Source: Candidatus Eiseniibacteriota bacterium
Lineage (GTDB): Bacteria; Eisenbacteria; RBG-16-71-46; CAIMUX01
Direction: 5' to 3'
DNA: 5,180 nt
Assembly: GCA_020431745.1 (NCBI GenBank)
Contig: JAGQHR010000291.1
Location: 1 to 5,180, forward strand
The position numbers were made by a program, and so were the translations under genes. The notes under the pieces were generated by a model, which was given only the letters and a program-made list of their open reading frames with translations, searched no databases and had not been told where the DNA came from. Each line of letters opens with the position of its first letter. Position 1 is the first letter of the stretch. Shown here one piece after another: positions 3,812-5,180 of this stretch.

Positions 3812-5180
3812 TTGAGAGCTCGGTCCACCGCCGCAGTGAGCATGCTGGCTCTTTCCCTCCTTCTCGGCCTGTCGGGGTGTTCGAAGGACGCAGGCACCTC
3901 GCCGTCTGCGGGTGACGGGGACGACCCGAGCATTCTGCAGGGAACCGTGACGGCGGGAGGATCTCCACTGGCGGGAGCCTTCGTTCGCGTGGCCGAATCC
4001 CCGGAGTACGGAGGCGCCACTGACACGACCTACACATCCACGACGGGACGCTATGCGTTTGCACGCCAATACCGCAGCGCCACGCTTCTCATTCGCAGCC
4101 CTCACGCTGGTAACGCCTGGTACGAACAAATCTCCGCCGGCACGATCCGATTCGATGCCGCGTTCGCCGCAATCCACCTCACGGTCGTAGCCCCTCCGGA
4201 GGTTGCGGGGGACACCCTGCTGACCTCCTTCATCGGAACGGACCTCCAGATCTCCCACATCCTGACCACGGGCGCGAATGAGCTCCCCGAAGTCGATCTG
4301 GTGCCACAGCGTTCCTACACAATCCAGCTTCGATTCCGCGGCAACCGGATCCTCGATTGGGAGGGCTCCAGGCTTCGACCGGAACCAGGCCAGAACCTCA
4401 CCCTCGAACACGCACTGGGTCGGCCCACGACCCTGCGCGTGCATCTTGTCCCACCGGGGTGGAGCGCCTTCTTTCCGGATGAGCCGACGCTCGCGACTTC
4501 GTTCGGAACGCTCCATGCGGAGACGTCCGAGGCCGAGCCCGTGTACACGATCAGTTATCCGGGCAACATCGACGACGTCCTGACCTTGAGCCTGGGCGGC
4601 TCGAGAACCAGGGTTGCGGTGATTGCTGCCGATGGGTCGTCTACGGATGTCGACGTACCCACCGGGGGGATGCGCGTCGATCTGACCGACGGCGAGCCGT
4701 CTCGCACCGCGTGGATCGCCGCGGTCGATGAAACCGGGACGGTGATTCAGAGAGAGCAAGGACGCTTCGACGCGAATGGAAACGCGGGCATCCCACTGGC
4801 CTGGCTTCCGCCGGGTTCAGTTCGGATCCATGCCTACGAGGACCAATCGGGGTGGCCACGAAGGTGGGCGGATCAGTGGTATCCCGGCGTCTCCCTGGAG
4901 CGCTCAGCCGTCGGGATCGACGTCACATCGTCATCGGATCGGACCGTGATCGCCTTCCCTCTGATTCGGGGAGGGTACGTCCATGCCCGCGTGATCGAAC
5001 ATGAGGGTGCGCGCTCCGCCGAAGGAGTGCTCTATTCGACGGAGGAGGATCGGGAGTACGACGGATCGAATTGGTGGTCCGGGCTGCCCCCGGGTCTCTA
5101 TCGCTTCCGTGTCTGTCCTCAGTTGGGTTCTGACCCGGGGTGCTTGTACTACCCGTACGGCACCACCGAGAGCGAGGGGT
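3812..5180 (+). CDS. Large lipoprotein with carboxypeptidase-regulatory-like and repeated beta modules, 3' end off the window
   Basis: The frame is open from 3761 to the last base; from TTG 3812 it encodes 456 residues so far. I choose this start because it gives a textbook signal: RAR n-region, leucine-rich core, and L-S-G-C with Cys23 as the lipidated residue. ATG 3842 or GTG 3836 would leave no positive n-region; ATG 3761 would add a Cys-containing extension. Only a weak GGGGG precedes the TTG. After an acidic linker, residues 41-112 match a carboxypeptidase-regulatory-like fold (ILQGTVTAGGSPLAGAFVRV ... TTGRYAF). Residues 113-325 are beta-rich and unrecognised. From about 326, modules with W/G-LPPG then Y-Y/W-Y-P-G recur: LPPG at residues 332 and 425, and W-Y-P-G-V-S and Y-Y-P-Y-G-T at 356 and 446; the repeat probably continues beyond the edge. 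Likely an envelope or surface protein; no enzymatic motif is visible. Confidence 0.85.
   Translation, partial: MRARSTAAVSMLALSLLLGLSGCSKDAGTSPSAGDGDDPSILQGTVTAGGSPLAGAFVRVAESPEYGGATDTTYTSTTGRYAFARQYRSATLLIRSPHAGNAWYEQISAGTIRFDAAFAAIHLTVVAPPEVAGDTLLTSFIGTDLQISHILTTGANELPEVDLVPQRSYTIQLRFRGNRILDWEGSRLRPEPGQNLTLEHALGRPTTLRVHLVPPGWSAFFPDEPTLATSFGTLHAETSEAEPVYTISYPGNIDDVLTLSLGGSRTRVAVIAADGSSTDVDVPTGGMRVDLTDGEPSRTAWIAAVDETGTVIQREQGRFDANGNAGIPLAWLPPGSVRIHAYEDQSGWPRRWADQWYPGVSLERSAVGIDVTSSSDRTVIAFPLIRGGYVHARVIEHEGARSAEGVLYSTEEDREYDGSNWWSGLPPGLYRFRVCPQLGSDPGCLYYPYGTTESEG
4787..5180 (+). repeat. About 93-residue repeated module in the large lipoprotein, second copy incomplete
   Basis: The first copy runs from GIPLAWLPPGSVRIHAYED through RWADQWYPGVSLERSA to the G-G-Y-V-H-A-R-V strand. 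The second starts at WWSGLPPGLYRFRVCPQ and reaches CLYYPYGTTESEG at the window edge. LPPG codons begin at 4805 and 5084 (279 bp apart), and the Y-P motifs at 4880 and 5150 (270 bp apart). The copies are related in protein but well diverged in DNA. Confidence 0.55.

Noticed and set aside
3662..4759. Minus-strand open frame of 365 codons
   Set aside because: It is antisense to a frame with a perfect lipobox and recognisable beta modules. Its own product is rich in Arg, Gly and Pro with no domain, and it overlaps the end of the dockerin-like gene.

Overview
The window is GC-rich by eye and carries four protein genes in two divergent pairs. All four look exported: three are probable lipoproteins and one has a type I signal peptide. 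The architectures (long arrays of about 39-residue propeller blades with a V/I-W-G ... V-F-A-V-G ... H-Y-D-G-x-x-W consensus, a secreted Ig-like protein with a C-terminal pair of dockerin-like calcium loops, and a lipoprotein with carboxypeptidase-regulatory-like modules) suggest a Gram-negative, environmental, high-GC bacterium. Eisenbacteria-like, other FCB-related or myxobacterial lineages would fit, but the phylum is a guess from style and not something the sequence proves.

Left half, minus strand: an intact propeller lipoprotein (876..2627, best start a TTG with a GGAGG Shine-Dalgarno; a longer ATG start lies at 2660) is followed 140 bp downstream by a second, paralogous propeller lipoprotein (start 735) that runs off the left edge. 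The complete one has 14 blades. Its last blade lacks the outer strand and its N-terminus supplies a matching one, the 'Velcro' closure of circular propellers. The spacer between them holds a 14-bp GC-only palindrome just after the first gene and a perfect inverted repeat touching the start codon of the second.

Middle: about 370 bp of non-coding sequence (2628..2998) separates the divergent pairs. It contains GC-rich hairpins but no convincing promoter or known riboswitch.

Right half, plus strand: a secreted Ig-like/dockerin-like protein (2999..3643) whose second calcium-binding repeat is cut short by a one-base deletion; the lost 18 residues are intact in the next frame, up to a stop at 3685..3687. 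After a spacer rich in palindromes, including a 10-bp-arm hairpin, comes a large lipoprotein gene (best start TTG 3812) that is open to the right edge. It begins with a carboxypeptidase-regulatory-like beta-sandwich and ends in repeats of about 93 residues.

Together this reads as a locus for envelope or surface proteins built from repeated beta modules. No enzyme active site, mobile element, CRISPR array, tRNA or rRNA is visible, and I see no sign of a defence or biosynthetic system. The most useful observations are the frameshifted dockerin-like protein, the 14-blade propeller with circular closure, and the two genes whose likely TTG starts would be missed by ATG-only annotation.
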